Shown: positions 1 through 6,458, counted from the first letter of the stretch. The stretch: 9,569 nt of DNA from Actinomycetes bacterium (GCA_009785885.1 WQUE01000269.1:1-9569), one strand, 5' to 3'. Numbers and translations: made by a program. Notes: generated by a model not told the origin, from the sequence alone.

Positions 1-350
1 TGGCCGAGGACACCTGTGACGACAAGGGCCTGTGCTGGCCGCGCGAGATCGCCCCGTTCGATGTGATGATCGTCGCCACCGGCAAGGACGACGCCGTGCT
101 CGAGGCCGCGACCGACCTCGCGACAAGGCTGGACGCGCAGGGCGTCGCCGTGCTGCTCGATGACCGGAAGGCCTCGCCCGGGGTGAAGTTCGCCGACGCG
201 GAACTGCTCGGCATGCCGAGCATCGTCGTGGTCGGGCGCGGGCTGACCGACGGGCTGATCGAGGTCCGCGACCGAAAGTCGGGCGCGGCGCGGGACGTCC
301 CCCTCGGCGACGCCGTCCCGGCGATCCTGGCCGAGATCGGCCGCGCGTAG
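1..350 (+). CDS. proS: Prolyl-tRNA synthetase, C-terminal fragment (5' end outside window)
   Basis: This is the last ~115 residues of a class II aminoacyl-tRNA synthetase that charges tRNA-Pro in the cytoplasm. The reading frame is open from base 3 and ends with TAG at 348-350. The visible part starts within the zone that holds WPREIAPFDV and continues through the anticodon-binding (HGTP_anticodon) domain. It includes LLDDRKASPGVKFADAELLG, then IVVVGRGL and EVRDRKSG, which are typical of bacterial-type ProRS. A GTG at 63 could be misread as a start, but homology continues upstream of it, so the gene is truncated by the window edge. proS upstream of rimP-nusA is a common actinobacterial order. 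The catalytic core and any editing insertion cannot be seen. Confidence 0.93.
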   Translation, partial: AEDTCDDKGLCWPREIAPFDVMIVATGKDDAVLEAATDLATRLDAQGVAVLLDDRKASPGVKFADAELLGMPSIVVVGRGLTDGLIEVRDRKSGAARDVPLGDAVPAILAEIGRA

Positions 351-484
351 CGGCGGGCCCACAGGTCGCGGCAGCGGCGGCACGCCGGGCGGGGCCCGGA
401 ATGGGTGCCGCTTGGCTATGCTGGTCCTAGACGGCGACGCCCCGGCATCGCCGACAACCGAATCTGACAAGTGGAGGGGCCGTC
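351..484. other. Intergenic region between proS and rimP, with a possible proS 3' hairpin
   Basis: This 134-base gap has no credible ORF. CGGGCCC at 354-360 can pair with GGGCCCG at 392-398 (7 bp, 31-nt loop), but no U-rich tract follows, so it is at best a weak or Rho-assisted terminator for proS. The second half holds the likely rimP promoter and the rimP ribosome binding site. Confidence 0.4.
417..422 (+). promoter_or_regulatory. Candidate -10 element for the rimP-nusA-ylxR cluster
   Basis: TATGCT fits the actinobacterial -10 consensus TANNNT and lies 62 bases before the rimP ATG. It is the best A/T-rich hexamer in the proS-rimP gap. No clear TTGACA-like -35 sits 16-18 bp upstream, so the call rests on the -10 alone. 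It would give a 5' leader of about 55 nt that contains the rimP ribosome binding site. Confidence 0.35.
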
Positions 485-973
485 ATGAACGAGTCGGAGC
501 TGACCCGGCTGCTCGGTCCTGTTGTGGCGCGGTACGGCCTGGAACTCGACGCGGTGGAGCTGAAGCGGGCCGGACGGCGCCTGTTGGTGCGCCTGAGCCT
601 GGACGGCGACGGCCCGGGCGGCGGCGGCCCGTCCCTCGACCAGATTTCGGACGCGTCGAAGGCGATCTCCCGGAGTCTGGACGATGCCCCGGACCTGACG
701 GGCGACGCCCCGTACGTGCTGGAGGTCGGCTCCCGCGGCGTGCACCGCCCGCTGACCCGTCCCGCGCACTACCGCCGGGCCGCCGGCCGCCTGCTGGAGT
801 GCCGGCTGCAGGACGGGACGTCCGTGACGGGGCGCGTCGGCGCCGCCGACGAGACGTCCGTCACCCTGGACGTCGGGGATGGGCGACGCCAGATCCCATA
901 CGACCGCATCGCCCGGGCGGTCGTCCAGGTCGAGTTGGGCCGTCTGCCGTCCGACGCGAGCGGGGAGGAGTGA
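485..973 (+). CDS. rimP: Ribosome maturation factor RimP
   Basis: RimP binds the nascent 30S subunit in the cytoplasm and assists late 16S rRNA/S12 assembly. The 162-aa product is of usual length. The N-terminal alpha/beta domain (about 1-85) contains ELDAVELKRAGRRLLVRLSL, a Gly-rich loop at 41-49, and DQISDASKAISRSLDD. The family signature YVLEVGSRGVHRPLTRPAHY follows at 77-96. The C-terminal SH3-like barrel (about 95-150) has GRLLECRLQDG and ends near VVQVEL. The ATG at 485 is chosen because GGAGGGG at 473-479 lies 5 bases upstream. The gene is 3 bases from nusA, so the two are co-transcribed and probably translationally coupled. The rimP-nusA pairing is near-universal in bacteria and supports the call. 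Confidence 0.95.
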   Translation: MNESELTRLLGPVVARYGLELDAVELKRAGRRLLVRLSLDGDGPGGGGPSLDQISDASKAISRSLDDAPDLTGDAPYVLEVGSRGVHRPLTRPAHYRRAAGRLLECRLQDGTSVTGRVGAADETSVTLDVGDGRRQIPYDRIARAVVQVELGRLPSDASGEE

Positions 974-976
974 ACG

Positions 977-1945
977 ATGGATATCGACATGAGCGTGCTG
1001 CGCTCCATCGAACGTGACAAGGACATCTCTCTGGACTACCTGGTGAGCGCGCTGGAGGACGCGTTGCGCGGCGCGTACGAGAAGACTGCGCAGGCCCATG
1101 CGGGCGCCCGCGTCGAACTCGACCGGAAGACCGGGCAGGTGCACGTGTTCGTGCCGGAGGTCGCCGAGGACGGCACGGTGCTGGGCGAGGTCGACGACAC
1201 GCCGGCCGGGTTCGGGCGGGTCGCCGCGGCGACGGCCCGGCAGGTCATCTTCCAGCGGCTGCGCGAGGCGGAGGACGAACAGAAGTACGGCAAGTTCGCC
1301 GGCGTCGAGGGCGACATCGTCGCCGGGGTCGTCCAGCAGGATCGCGACTCGCGCACCGTCCGCGTCGACCTCGGCAACATCGAGGCGCTCATGCCGCTGT
1401 CCGAGCAGGTGCCGGGCGAGGACTACGTGCACGGCAAGCGCCTGCGCGTGTACGTGGTGAGCGTGCGCAAGGAGCTGCGCGGGCCGCAGGTCATCGTGTC
1501 GCGGACGCACCCGGGCCTGGTCAAGAAGCTGTTCGCACTCGAGGTCCCCGAGATCGAGCAGGGCGTCGTGGAGATCAAGGAGATCGCCCGCGAGGCGGGT
1601 CACCGCAGCAAGATCGCCGTGTGGAGCAACAACCCGGACGTGTCGGCGAAGGGGGCGTGCATCGGCACGATGGGTCAGCGCGTGCGCAACGTGATGCACG
1701 AGCTGAACGAGGAGAAGATCGACATCATCGACTGGTCGGAGGATCCGGCGACGTTCCTGGCGAACGCCCTGAGCCCGTCCAAGGTGAGCGCCGTGACGAT
1801 CACCGATGCGGCGGCGAAGTCCGCCCGGGTCGTCGTGCCCGACTACCAGCTGTCGCTGGCGATCGGACGCGAGGGCCAGAACGCCCGCCTGGCCGCGCGG
1901 CTCACGGGGTGGCGCATCGACATCCACTCGGACGCCCAGGGGTAG
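977..1945 (+). CDS. nusA: Transcription termination/antitermination factor NusA
   Basis: NusA binds RNA polymerase and nascent RNA, and controls pausing, intrinsic termination and rRNA antitermination. The 322-aa product has the standard order. The N-terminal RNAP-binding domain (about 1-105) begins MDIDMSVLRSIERDKDIS and includes ALEDALRGAYEK. An S1 domain spans about 108-180 (EGDIVAGVVQQ to VYVVSV), followed by SRTHPGLVKKLFALEVPEI. KH1 includes GACIGTMGQRVRNVMHEL and KH2 includes SLAIGREGQNARLAARLTGW. It ends just after KH2, without the acidic AR repeats of proteobacterial NusA, as is normal in actinobacteria. The ATG at 977 is preceded by GGGGAGGAG at 962-970, inside the end of rimP. ylxR follows after 7 bases. 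Confidence 0.97.
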   Translation: MDIDMSVLRSIERDKDISLDYLVSALEDALRGAYEKTAQAHAGARVELDRKTGQVHVFVPEVAEDGTVLGEVDDTPAGFGRVAAATARQVIFQRLREAEDEQKYGKFAGVEGDIVAGVVQQDRDSRTVRVDLGNIEALMPLSEQVPGEDYVHGKRLRVYVVSVRKELRGPQVIVSRTHPGLVKKLFALEVPEIEQGVVEIKEIAREAGHRSKIAVWSNNPDVSAKGACIGTMGQRVRNVMHELNEEKIDIIDWSEDPATFLANALSPSKVSAVTITDAAAKSARVVVPDYQLSLAIGREGQNARLAARLTGWRIDIHSDAQG

Positions 1946-1952
1946 GCCGGCG

Positions 1953-2210
1953 ATGGGTCGGGGCGGTCGCGCGCGGGCGGCCGGCGAGCCGCACGTCCCC
2001 CTGCGGACGTGCGTGGGGTGCCGTCGCCACGACGAGCGCGCGCACCTGCTGCGGTACGTCGCCGTGGACGGGCGCCTCGTCGCGGATCCCGGGAAACGAG
2101 CGCCCGGGCGCGGCGCGTGGGTTCACGACGATCCGGCGTGCTGGGCGGCCGCCCTCAAGCGCAAGGCGTTCGGACGGACGCTGCGGACGCCCGTGACCGT
2201 GATCCCCTGA
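1953..2210 (+). CDS. ylxR: YlxR-family RNA-binding protein (DUF448, RnpM-like)
   Basis: This small basic protein of 85 aa belongs to the YlxR/DUF448 family. The Bacillus subtilis member has been described as a modulator of RNase P (RnpM), and the fold is thought to bind RNA. The hallmarks are visible: LRTCVGCRRHDERAHLLRYV (about 18-37), then DPGKRAPGRGAWVH and the late Cys in DPACWAAALKRKAFGRTLR. The ATG at 1953 is chosen because it lies 7 bases after the nusA stop and gives the family length. The nearest ribosome-binding sequence, AGGGG at 1938-1942, is only fair, so coupling to nusA termination is likely. The same frame is open further upstream inside nusA, but that part is not homologous. 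In most bacteria infB comes next; here the cluster stops. Confidence 0.9.
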   Translation: MGRGGRARAAGEPHVPLRTCVGCRRHDERAHLLRYVAVDGRLVADPGKRAPGRGAWVHDDPACWAAALKRKAFGRTLRTPVTVIP

Positions 2211-2227
2211 CCGCACGGACCAGACCG

Positions 2228-2923
2228 TCATCCCAAGTCGCCAGGGAGTCGCCAGTCGATCGGCGCGGCACCCTGGGCCGCGAGGGCGGCGTTCGCCCGG
2301 CTGAACGGGCGCGATCCGAAGAACCCCGCCGAGGCGGACAGCGGCGATGGGTGGGGGCTGGCCAGGCAGGGGACGCCGGCGGCATGCAGCAGCGGCGCCA
2401 GCGTCTGCGCGTCGCGTCCCCACAGGATGGCCACCAGGGGGCCGCCGCGGGCCGCCAGCGCCTCGATCGCGGCTTGCGTGACGGGCTCCCAGCCCGCGCC
2501 GCGATGCGAGCCGGGCACCCCGGGCCGCACGGTCAGCACCCGGTTGAGCAGCAGCACCCCCTGCTCGAACCAGCCGGTGAGGTCGCCGTGCGGGCACGGC
2601 GGGATGCCGAGGTCGTCGGCGAGTTCCCGGTAGATGTTCGCCAGGCTCTTCGGCAGGGGCCGGACGTCCCTGTTCACGGCGAAGCTGAGCCCCACCGGGT
2701 GGCCCGGCGTGGGGTAGGGGTCCTGGCCCACGATCAGCACCCGGACGTCGGCCATCGGGCGGGTGAACGCCCGGAGCACCGCGTTGCCGGCCGGCAGGTA
2801 GCCGCGCCCGGCGTCCAGTTCGGCCCGCAGGAACTCGCCCATCGCGTGGATCCGGGCTTCCTGGGCGGCGAGGGCCTCCGCCCAGTCGGGCGACACCAAC
2901 TCACGCAACGGTTGGGCGGGCAT
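2228..2923 (-). CDS. ung: Uracil-DNA glycosylase, family 1 (UNG)
   Basis: UNG removes uracil from DNA, arising from cytosine deamination or dUTP misincorporation, and starts base excision repair. The 231-aa protein has the family 1 motifs. The water-activating motif is VLIVGQDPYPTPGHPVGLSF, with catalytic Asp68. The segment LPKSLANIYRELADDLG follows, then WFEQGVLLLNRVLTVR, WGRDAQ, and the DNA-intercalation motif HPSPLSA with His191, followed by FFGSRPFSRAN. GQDPYP in place of GQDPYH is common in actinobacteria. The ATG at 2923 has a strong AGGAGGA (complement of 2927-2933) just upstream. An open frame extends much further upstream but is not homologous and runs through the opposite gene. It converges on ylxR with a 17-bp gap and diverges from the permease gene. 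Confidence 0.95.
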   Translation of the reverse strand: MPAQPLRELVSPDWAEALAAQEARIHAMGEFLRAELDAGRGYLPAGNAVLRAFTRPMADVRVLIVGQDPYPTPGHPVGLSFAVNRDVRPLPKSLANIYRELADDLGIPPCPHGDLTGWFEQGVLLLNRVLTVRPGVPGSHRGAGWEPVTQAAIEALAARGGPLVAILWGRDAQTLAPLLHAAGVPCLASPHPSPLSASAGFFGSRPFSRANAALAAQGAAPIDWRLPGDLG

Positions 2924-2955
2924 GGTTCCTCCTGCCTCAGGGATGTTCACCTGCC

Positions 2956-2961
2956 AGACTA
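2956..2961 (-). promoter_or_regulatory. Candidate -10 element for ung
   Basis: On the minus strand this reads TAGTCT, which matches TANNNT. It lies 32 bases upstream of the ung ATG and would give a short leader containing the AGGAGGA site. No convincing -35 is visible 16-18 bp further upstream. Confidence 0.3.
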
Positions 2962-3052
2962 CCGGCGCGATCCTGGACCGGTGGCGCGTGTCGTCGGCGG
3001 ACATGGGGCAGGATGGAGAATGGGGGATCACACCGGTACGATCCCGGACAGG
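2961..3052 (+). repeat. Pair of imperfect 21-bp direct repeats in the divergent promoter region
   Basis: The copies are at 2961-2981 and 3032-3052 and match at 17 of 21 positions. The shared pattern is ACCGG, three variable bases, GATCC, one variable base, GGAC, one variable base, GG. Start-to-start distance is 71 bp, close to seven DNA turns. Each copy touches the candidate -10 of one of the two divergent genes. A chance match in GC-rich DNA cannot be ruled out. Confidence 0.45.
3014..3042 (+). promoter_or_regulatory. Candidate sigma-70-type promoter for the AI-2E-family permease
   Basis: TGGAGA (3014-3019, 4 of 6 to TTGACA) and TACGAT (3037-3042, fits TANNNT) are separated by 17 bp, the optimal spacing. 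The start would lie near 3049, giving a leader of about 50 nt with GGGGAGGA before the ATG. The -10 lies inside the second copy of the 21-bp repeat, so a repressor bound there could block it. Confidence 0.4.
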
Positions 3053-3100
3053 ACCAGACGAAGGGACCCGGACGCGAGCCGGGCGGGGAGGACGTGCGTG

Positions 3101-4354
3101 ATGGCGGACGGGCGCCTGGGCCGCGGCCCCTGGCTGGCGCCGGGCCTGATGGCCCGCCGTCGCCGGGGTGCGTCCTCCCTCCCGAGCGCCCCGCAGCCGG
3201 GCACAGCCGACGACGCCCCGGTCGCGGACTGGGGAGACGACGACGAGGGCGACCCGTTTGCGGACGGTGCGCGGACGCCCCAGGAACGAGCCGACGCGCT
3301 CGTGCCGTTCCCGTTGCGCGTCGCCGCCGGCTGGGGCTGGCGTCTGCTCGTCGTCGTGGCGGTGGGGGCGGGCGTCGTCTGGCTGGCCGGACAGCTGTCC
3401 GAGGTGGTCATGCCGCTGTTCTGCGCGTTTCTGCTGACGGCGGCGCTTGAGCCGTTCAACCGGTTCCTCGTGGGCAAGCGATGGCCGCCCTGGGCGGCGG
3501 CACTGACGTGCGTCCTGTTCCTGCTTATCGTCGTGGGCGGCCTGTTGACGCTTGTCGGCGCCCAGATCGCCACCCAGGCGCCGATGCTGGGTACGCAGTT
3601 GGCGAACGGGTTCGCCCAACTGGTGGACTGGCTGTCGACGAGCCGGTTCCACATCAGTTCCGACCAGATGAACACGTGGGCCAACCAGATGATCGCGACC
3701 CTGCGGCAGCAGAGCGCGAGCATCGCCGGGTGGGTGGCCCAGGCCGGTGGCACGATCGGCCGCTTCCTGACGGGCCTGATCATGTGCCTGTTCGCGCTGT
3801 TCTTCTTCCTGAAGGACGGACGGCGTTTCGCCCGCACGGCCATCGGCTGGGTCCCGCCGCGTCCACGCCGCCGTATCGCGCCGGCGCTGCTGTCGGGGTG
3901 GTCGTCGATGGTGAACTACGTGAAGGCGGTCGTCATCGTCGCCGCCGTGGACGGGTTGGGCGCCGGACTCGGGGCGGCGCTCCTCGGCAGCAACCTGTGG
4001 GTCGCCATCATGGCGTTGACGTTCGTCTGCGCGTTCGTGCCCATGCTCGGGGCCCTCGTCGCAGGCGCCGTCGGGGTCACCGTGGTCCTGGCGACGCTCG
4101 GCTGGGTGAAGGCGCTGATCATGCTGGCCGTGTTCGTGATCGTGCTGGAGGGCGAGGTTCACATCATGCAGCCGCTGCTGCTCAGCCGGGCCGTGGACAT
4201 CCATCCGCTCGTCGTGCTGGTCAGCATCGCCATCGGCATCGTCGTGGCCGGCATCCCGGGCGGCGTGTTCGCGATCCCACTCGTCGCGCTGGCGAACGGC
4301 GTGATCCAGGAAATGGCGCGTGGCCGTGCCACCCGATCCACCCGCGACACATAG
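3101..4354 (+). CDS. AI-2E transporter family (PF01594) membrane permease
   Basis: This is a 417-aa polytopic membrane protein of the AI-2E/PerM/YdiK family. Members have been linked to autoinducer export or ion/proton antiport, and substrates are mostly unproven. Residues 1-75 form a basic then acidic cytoplasmic tail (WGDDDEGDPFADGA). Hydrophobic segments lie at about 82-118, 131-154, 216-237, 273-295, 298-349 and 366-402. Residues 155-215 form a soluble, amphipathic linker. Family marks are FFFLKDGRRF, FVCAFVPMLGALVAG, and EGEVHIMQPLLLSRAVDIHP followed by AGIPGGVFAIPLVALANG. GGGGAGGA at 3085-3092 supports ATG 3101; GTG 3098 is also possible. The frame extends far upstream without homology. 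The substrate cannot be inferred from context. Confidence 0.88.
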   Translation: MADGRLGRGPWLAPGLMARRRRGASSLPSAPQPGTADDAPVADWGDDDEGDPFADGARTPQERADALVPFPLRVAAGWGWRLLVVVAVGAGVVWLAGQLSEVVMPLFCAFLLTAALEPFNRFLVGKRWPPWAAALTCVLFLLIVVGGLLTLVGAQIATQAPMLGTQLANGFAQLVDWLSTSRFHISSDQMNTWANQMIATLRQQSASIAGWVAQAGGTIGRFLTGLIMCLFALFFFLKDGRRFARTAIGWVPPRPRRRIAPALLSGWSSMVNYVKAVVIVAAVDGLGAGLGAALLGSNLWVAIMALTFVCAFVPMLGALVAGAVGVTVVLATLGWVKALIMLAVFVIVLEGEVHIMQPLLLSRAVDIHPLVVLVSIAIGIVVAGIPGGVFAIPLVALANGVIQEMARGRATRSTRDT

Positions 4355-4370
4355 AAGTGAAACACCGCGT

Positions 4371-4376
4371 TACCAT
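4371..4376 (+). promoter_or_regulatory. Candidate -10 for a leaderless transcript of the DUF4097-like gene
   Basis: TACCAT (TANNNT type) is followed by six bases and then the GTG at 4383, so transcription would begin at or next to the start codon. There is no Shine-Dalgarno-like sequence between hexamer and start. It lies in the 28-bp gap after the permease stop, so read-through from the permease gene is an alternative source of mRNA. Confidence 0.45.
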
Positions 4377-4382
4377 TATGAG

Positions 4383-5579
4383 GTGACCGATCACACAGAA
4401 CTGACATCCATTCTGGAGCGGCTGGCGGCCGGGGACATCGACACGGCCGAGGCGTCCCGGCTGATCGATGCGCTCGGGCCCGTGAGTCAGCCAGCCGACG
4501 CCGCCTGGGTCGACGCGGAGGTGGTGGAGGCCGACGAGGCCGTCGGCCCGCCGCGTGACGCGGGTGAGCCCCGGCCCCCGTTCGGGTCGTTCCTGCGGGA
4601 GACGATCCGGCGGGCCCAGGCATCGTCGTCGCGTCCGAGTGCGCCGCAGGTGGACCGGCTCATGGTGCGCGGCGTCGGACGTCGTGTGCGGATCACGGGC
4701 GACGAGTCGGTCGCGACGGTCAGCGTCGAGGGTCCGCACGTGCTGCGCCGCAACGGGAACGTCATCGAGGTGACGAGCGACGGCGACATCGGCCCCAGCT
4801 TCGACGGCTTCAGCCTGATCCGGCCGCCCCACACGGTCGACGACTTCCGCAACCTGAGCCTCGGCAAGCAGCTCGTCGTGCGCGTGAACCCGGCGATCCC
4901 CGTCGACGCGGAGGTGACCGGTGGCAGCCTGAAGGTCGCCGCGGTGCCCGTGCTCGGGAAGGTGCGGGTGTCCGCCGGGGCGATGCGGTGCGCGGACGTG
5001 ACCCAGGTCGAGGACTGCCTCGTCCAGATGGGCACGGCCACGATCGCCGGGACGTTCGCCCGGGGACGCTCGCGGGTGCGTGTCGAATCGGGCAACCTCA
5101 CCGTGCGGCTCGCGCCCGACTCGGACGTGACCGTGCGCGCCGATGCGCAGCTCGGCGGGGTGTCGTGGCCCGGCGAGCGGGCGTACGACGAGTACGTCAT
5201 CGGCCAGGGCACGGCCCGCCTCGACCTGGCGGCCGTGATGGGCCACGTCGCGATCCGGCAGGACCTGACGCCCGAGGAGGAGACGGCCGCGGCGACGGCC
5301 CGCGCGCAGGCGAAGGCTGCCGCCGATGACGCCCGCGCGAAGGCGAGGCTGCGGCGGCTGACCCGGGAGCAGGCGATGCAGGCGGCCCGGGCCGCCGGCG
5401 AGACGGTCGAGGCGGCCGTCACCAAGGTGGCCGAACGGGTCGTGCGGACCGCCCAGGCGACCCGCGAGAAGGCGGCAACCGACGAACCCGGCGACGGCCG
5501 GGGGGACGTCCCGGATGGTGCGACGGCTCCAGACGACGAGACCGTATCCGAGACCGGTGCGCGGGAGGAGACGAGATGA
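4383..5579 (+). CDS. DUF4097/YvlB-like adhesin-fold protein with N-terminal helical-hairpin motif
   Basis: A 398-aa protein of unproven function. Residues 8-31 (TSILERLAAGDIDTAEASRL and on) form a helical hairpin like the N-terminal SHOCT-like motif of YvlB/LiaX proteins. Residues 35-88 look disordered. Residues 90-292 are rich in short beta strands (MVRGVGRRVRITG, GSLKVAAVPVLGKVRVSAGA, RVRVESGNLTVRLA), as in DUF4097 beta-helix proteins. Residues 296-366 are a charged, Ala-rich helix or coiled coil, and 367-398 an acidic tail. No signal peptide or membrane segment is seen, so it is probably cytoplasmic or membrane-associated. GTG 4383 is preferred over GTG 4320, which lies inside the permease gene and adds non-homologous residues. 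It overlaps the DUF2089 gene by ATGA. In LiaX-type systems relatives act in envelope stress; here that is inference. Confidence 0.75.
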   Translation: MTDHTELTSILERLAAGDIDTAEASRLIDALGPVSQPADAAWVDAEVVEADEAVGPPRDAGEPRPPFGSFLRETIRRAQASSSRPSAPQVDRLMVRGVGRRVRITGDESVATVSVEGPHVLRRNGNVIEVTSDGDIGPSFDGFSLIRPPHTVDDFRNLSLGKQLVVRVNPAIPVDAEVTGGSLKVAAVPVLGKVRVSAGAMRCADVTQVEDCLVQMGTATIAGTFARGRSRVRVESGNLTVRLAPDSDVTVRADAQLGGVSWPGERAYDEYVIGQGTARLDLAAVMGHVAIRQDLTPEEETAAATARAQAKAAADDARAKARLRRLTREQAMQAARAAGETVEAAVTKVAERVVRTAQATREKAATDEPGDGRGDVPDGATAPDDETVSETGAREETR

Positions 5580-5974
5580 AGACGGCGACCGATGAGGTGT
5601 ACCGGGCACCGGTGGCGTGCCCCGTGTGCGGGGACGGGCTGGTGATCTCGCGGCTGGTGTGCCCGTCGTGCAGCACGGAACTGGCGGGCGAGTTCGGGCG
5701 GTGCGCGTTCTGTGCGCTGGACGATGCCGACCTCGACCTGCTCCGGGTGTTCCTGACGGGTCGCGGAAACGTGCGCGAGGTCGGCAAGTACCTGGGGGTG
5801 AGCTATCCGACCGCCCGGGCCCGGGTGTCGGGCCTGCTCGCCCGGCTCGGCCTGGCGGGCACGGAGGCCTCCGGTGGGGCGCTCACGCGGGAACAGGTGC
5901 TCGCCGAGGTCGCCAGCGGCGCCCTCACGCCCGAGGAGGCAGCCGGTCTGCTCGCCGGCACCACTAGTCAGTGA
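5576..5974 (+). CDS. DUF2089-family zinc-ribbon/HTH protein, probable regulator
   Basis: A 132-aa protein of the DUF2089 type. A zinc ribbon is shown by CPVC (15-18) and CPSC (29-32), with a further CAFC at 43-46, so six Cys in three pairs. DADLDLLRVFLTGRGN then leads into a helix-turn-helix at about 63-92 (REVGKYLGVSYPTARARV), which suggests DNA binding. The C-terminus, TREQVLAEVASGALTPEEAA (104-123) and on, matches the hairpin motif at the N-terminus of the upstream protein. The ATG at 5576 overlaps the preceding stop (ATGA) and has GGGAGGAG at 5563-5570. This is strong evidence for translational coupling and paired function. It is probably a transcription factor for its own operon or envelope genes. 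The 3' end overlaps the convergent greA by 11 bases. Confidence 0.85.
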   Translation: MKTATDEVYRAPVACPVCGDGLVISRLVCPSCSTELAGEFGRCAFCALDDADLDLLRVFLTGRGNVREVGKYLGVSYPTARARVSGLLARLGLAGTEASGGALTREQVLAEVASGALTPEEAAGLLAGTTSQ

Positions 5975-6458
5975 ACGGCTCGATGGCCACGATCGACAGC
6001 TCGATGGCCTTGCCGGACGGGGCGGTGTAGCCGACCGTGTCGCCGACGTGCGCCCCGAGCACCGCGCCGCCCAGCAGCGACTGCGGGCTGTAGACCTGCG
6101 TGTCGTCCTCGTGCCGCAGTGTCAGCATCTCGCGTGACCCGAGCAGGAACGTCTCCGTGTCGTCCGGGGCGTAGGCCACCGTGATCTTCGAGCCGACCGC
6201 GGCCGCGTCGGCCGCAACCGGCGCCTGGCCGACCTGGGCCTCGCGCAGCATGTGCTCCAACTGGGTGATGCGCCCCTCCATCTGGCCCTGCTCCTCACGC
6301 GCCGCGTGGTAGCCGCCGTTCTCGCTCAGGTCGCCCTCGGCGCGGGCGGCGCCGATCTTCCGTGAGATCTCGGTGCGCCCGGCCGTCTTGAGGTGCTCCA
6401 GTTCGGCGGCCAGGGCGTCGTAGGCTTCCTGCGTCAGCCAGATCGTGTCGTTCGCCAT
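5964..6458 (-). CDS. greA: Transcription elongation factor GreA
   Basis: GreA enters the RNA polymerase secondary channel and stimulates cleavage of backtracked RNA. The 164-aa protein has the usual two domains. The N-terminal coiled coil (about 1-78) contains WLTQEAYDALAAELEHLK and the signature KIGAARAEGDLSENGGYHAA. The acidic tip residues Asp43 and Glu46 that position the catalytic metal are present. The C-terminal FKBP-like domain contains YSPQSLLGGAVLGAHVGDTV and ends in IVAIEPFTD. The ATG at 6458 is fixed by the family N-terminus. GGGGGA lies directly against the ATG, too close for a good ribosome binding site, while TATCAT ends six bases upstream, so the mRNA may be leaderless. The cis-prenyltransferase gene lies 40 bp upstream on the same strand. 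Confidence 0.96.
   Translation of the reverse strand: MANDTIWLTQEAYDALAAELEHLKTAGRTEISRKIGAARAEGDLSENGGYHAAREEQGQMEGRITQLEHMLREAQVGQAPVAADAAAVGSKITVAYAPDDTETFLLGSREMLTLRHEDDTQVYSPQSLLGGAVLGAHVGDTVGYTAPSGKAIELSIVAIEPFTD

Larger units (their letters stand above)
2924..3100. promoter_or_regulatory. Divergent ung/permease intergenic region
   Basis: This 177-bp region must carry the promoters of ung (leftward) and the permease (rightward). It contains the ung ribosome binding site at 2927-2933, a TAGTCT hexamer on the minus strand (2961 to 2956), a plus-strand promoter candidate at 3014-3042, and the permease site GGGGAGGA at 3085-3092. Two copies of an imperfect 21-bp direct repeat lie at 2961-2981 and 3032-3052. 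No credible small ORF is seen. Confidence 0.6.

Noticed and set aside
354..398. Strong intrinsic terminator after proS
   Set aside because: The 7-bp stem has a 31-base loop and no U tract; it is noted only as a weak possibility within the intergenic entry.
416..1927. 503-codon open frame on the minus strand opposite rimP and nusA
   Set aside because: It is the antisense shadow of two well-conserved genes in GC-rich DNA. Its product is rich in His, Arg and Asp with no recognisable domain.
2197..2218. Hairpin terminator between ylxR and ung
   Set aside because: CCGTG/CACGG gives only a 5-bp stem, partly inside ylxR and with no U tract, which is no better than chance in this DNA.
2237..2256. 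Direct repeat GTCGCCAG twice in 20 bp
   Set aside because: It lies in the 3' coding end of ung (Leu-Pro-Gly-Asp-Leu region) and is explained by GC-rich codons.
2009..3100. Long upstream extension of the permease frame through ung and ylxR
   Set aside because: The extension runs antisense to ung and out of frame in ylxR, shows no family homology, and a strong ribosome binding site marks the start near 3101.
2924..4204. Upstream extension of the ung frame opposite the permease
   Set aside because: The UNG domain begins right after ATG 2923, which has AGGAGGA. The extension is low-complexity antisense sequence.
4221..5609. 462-codon open frame opposite the DUF4097-like gene
   Set aside because: Composition is His/Arg/Asp-rich as in other antisense frames here. 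The plus frame has recognisable domains and an ATGA junction.
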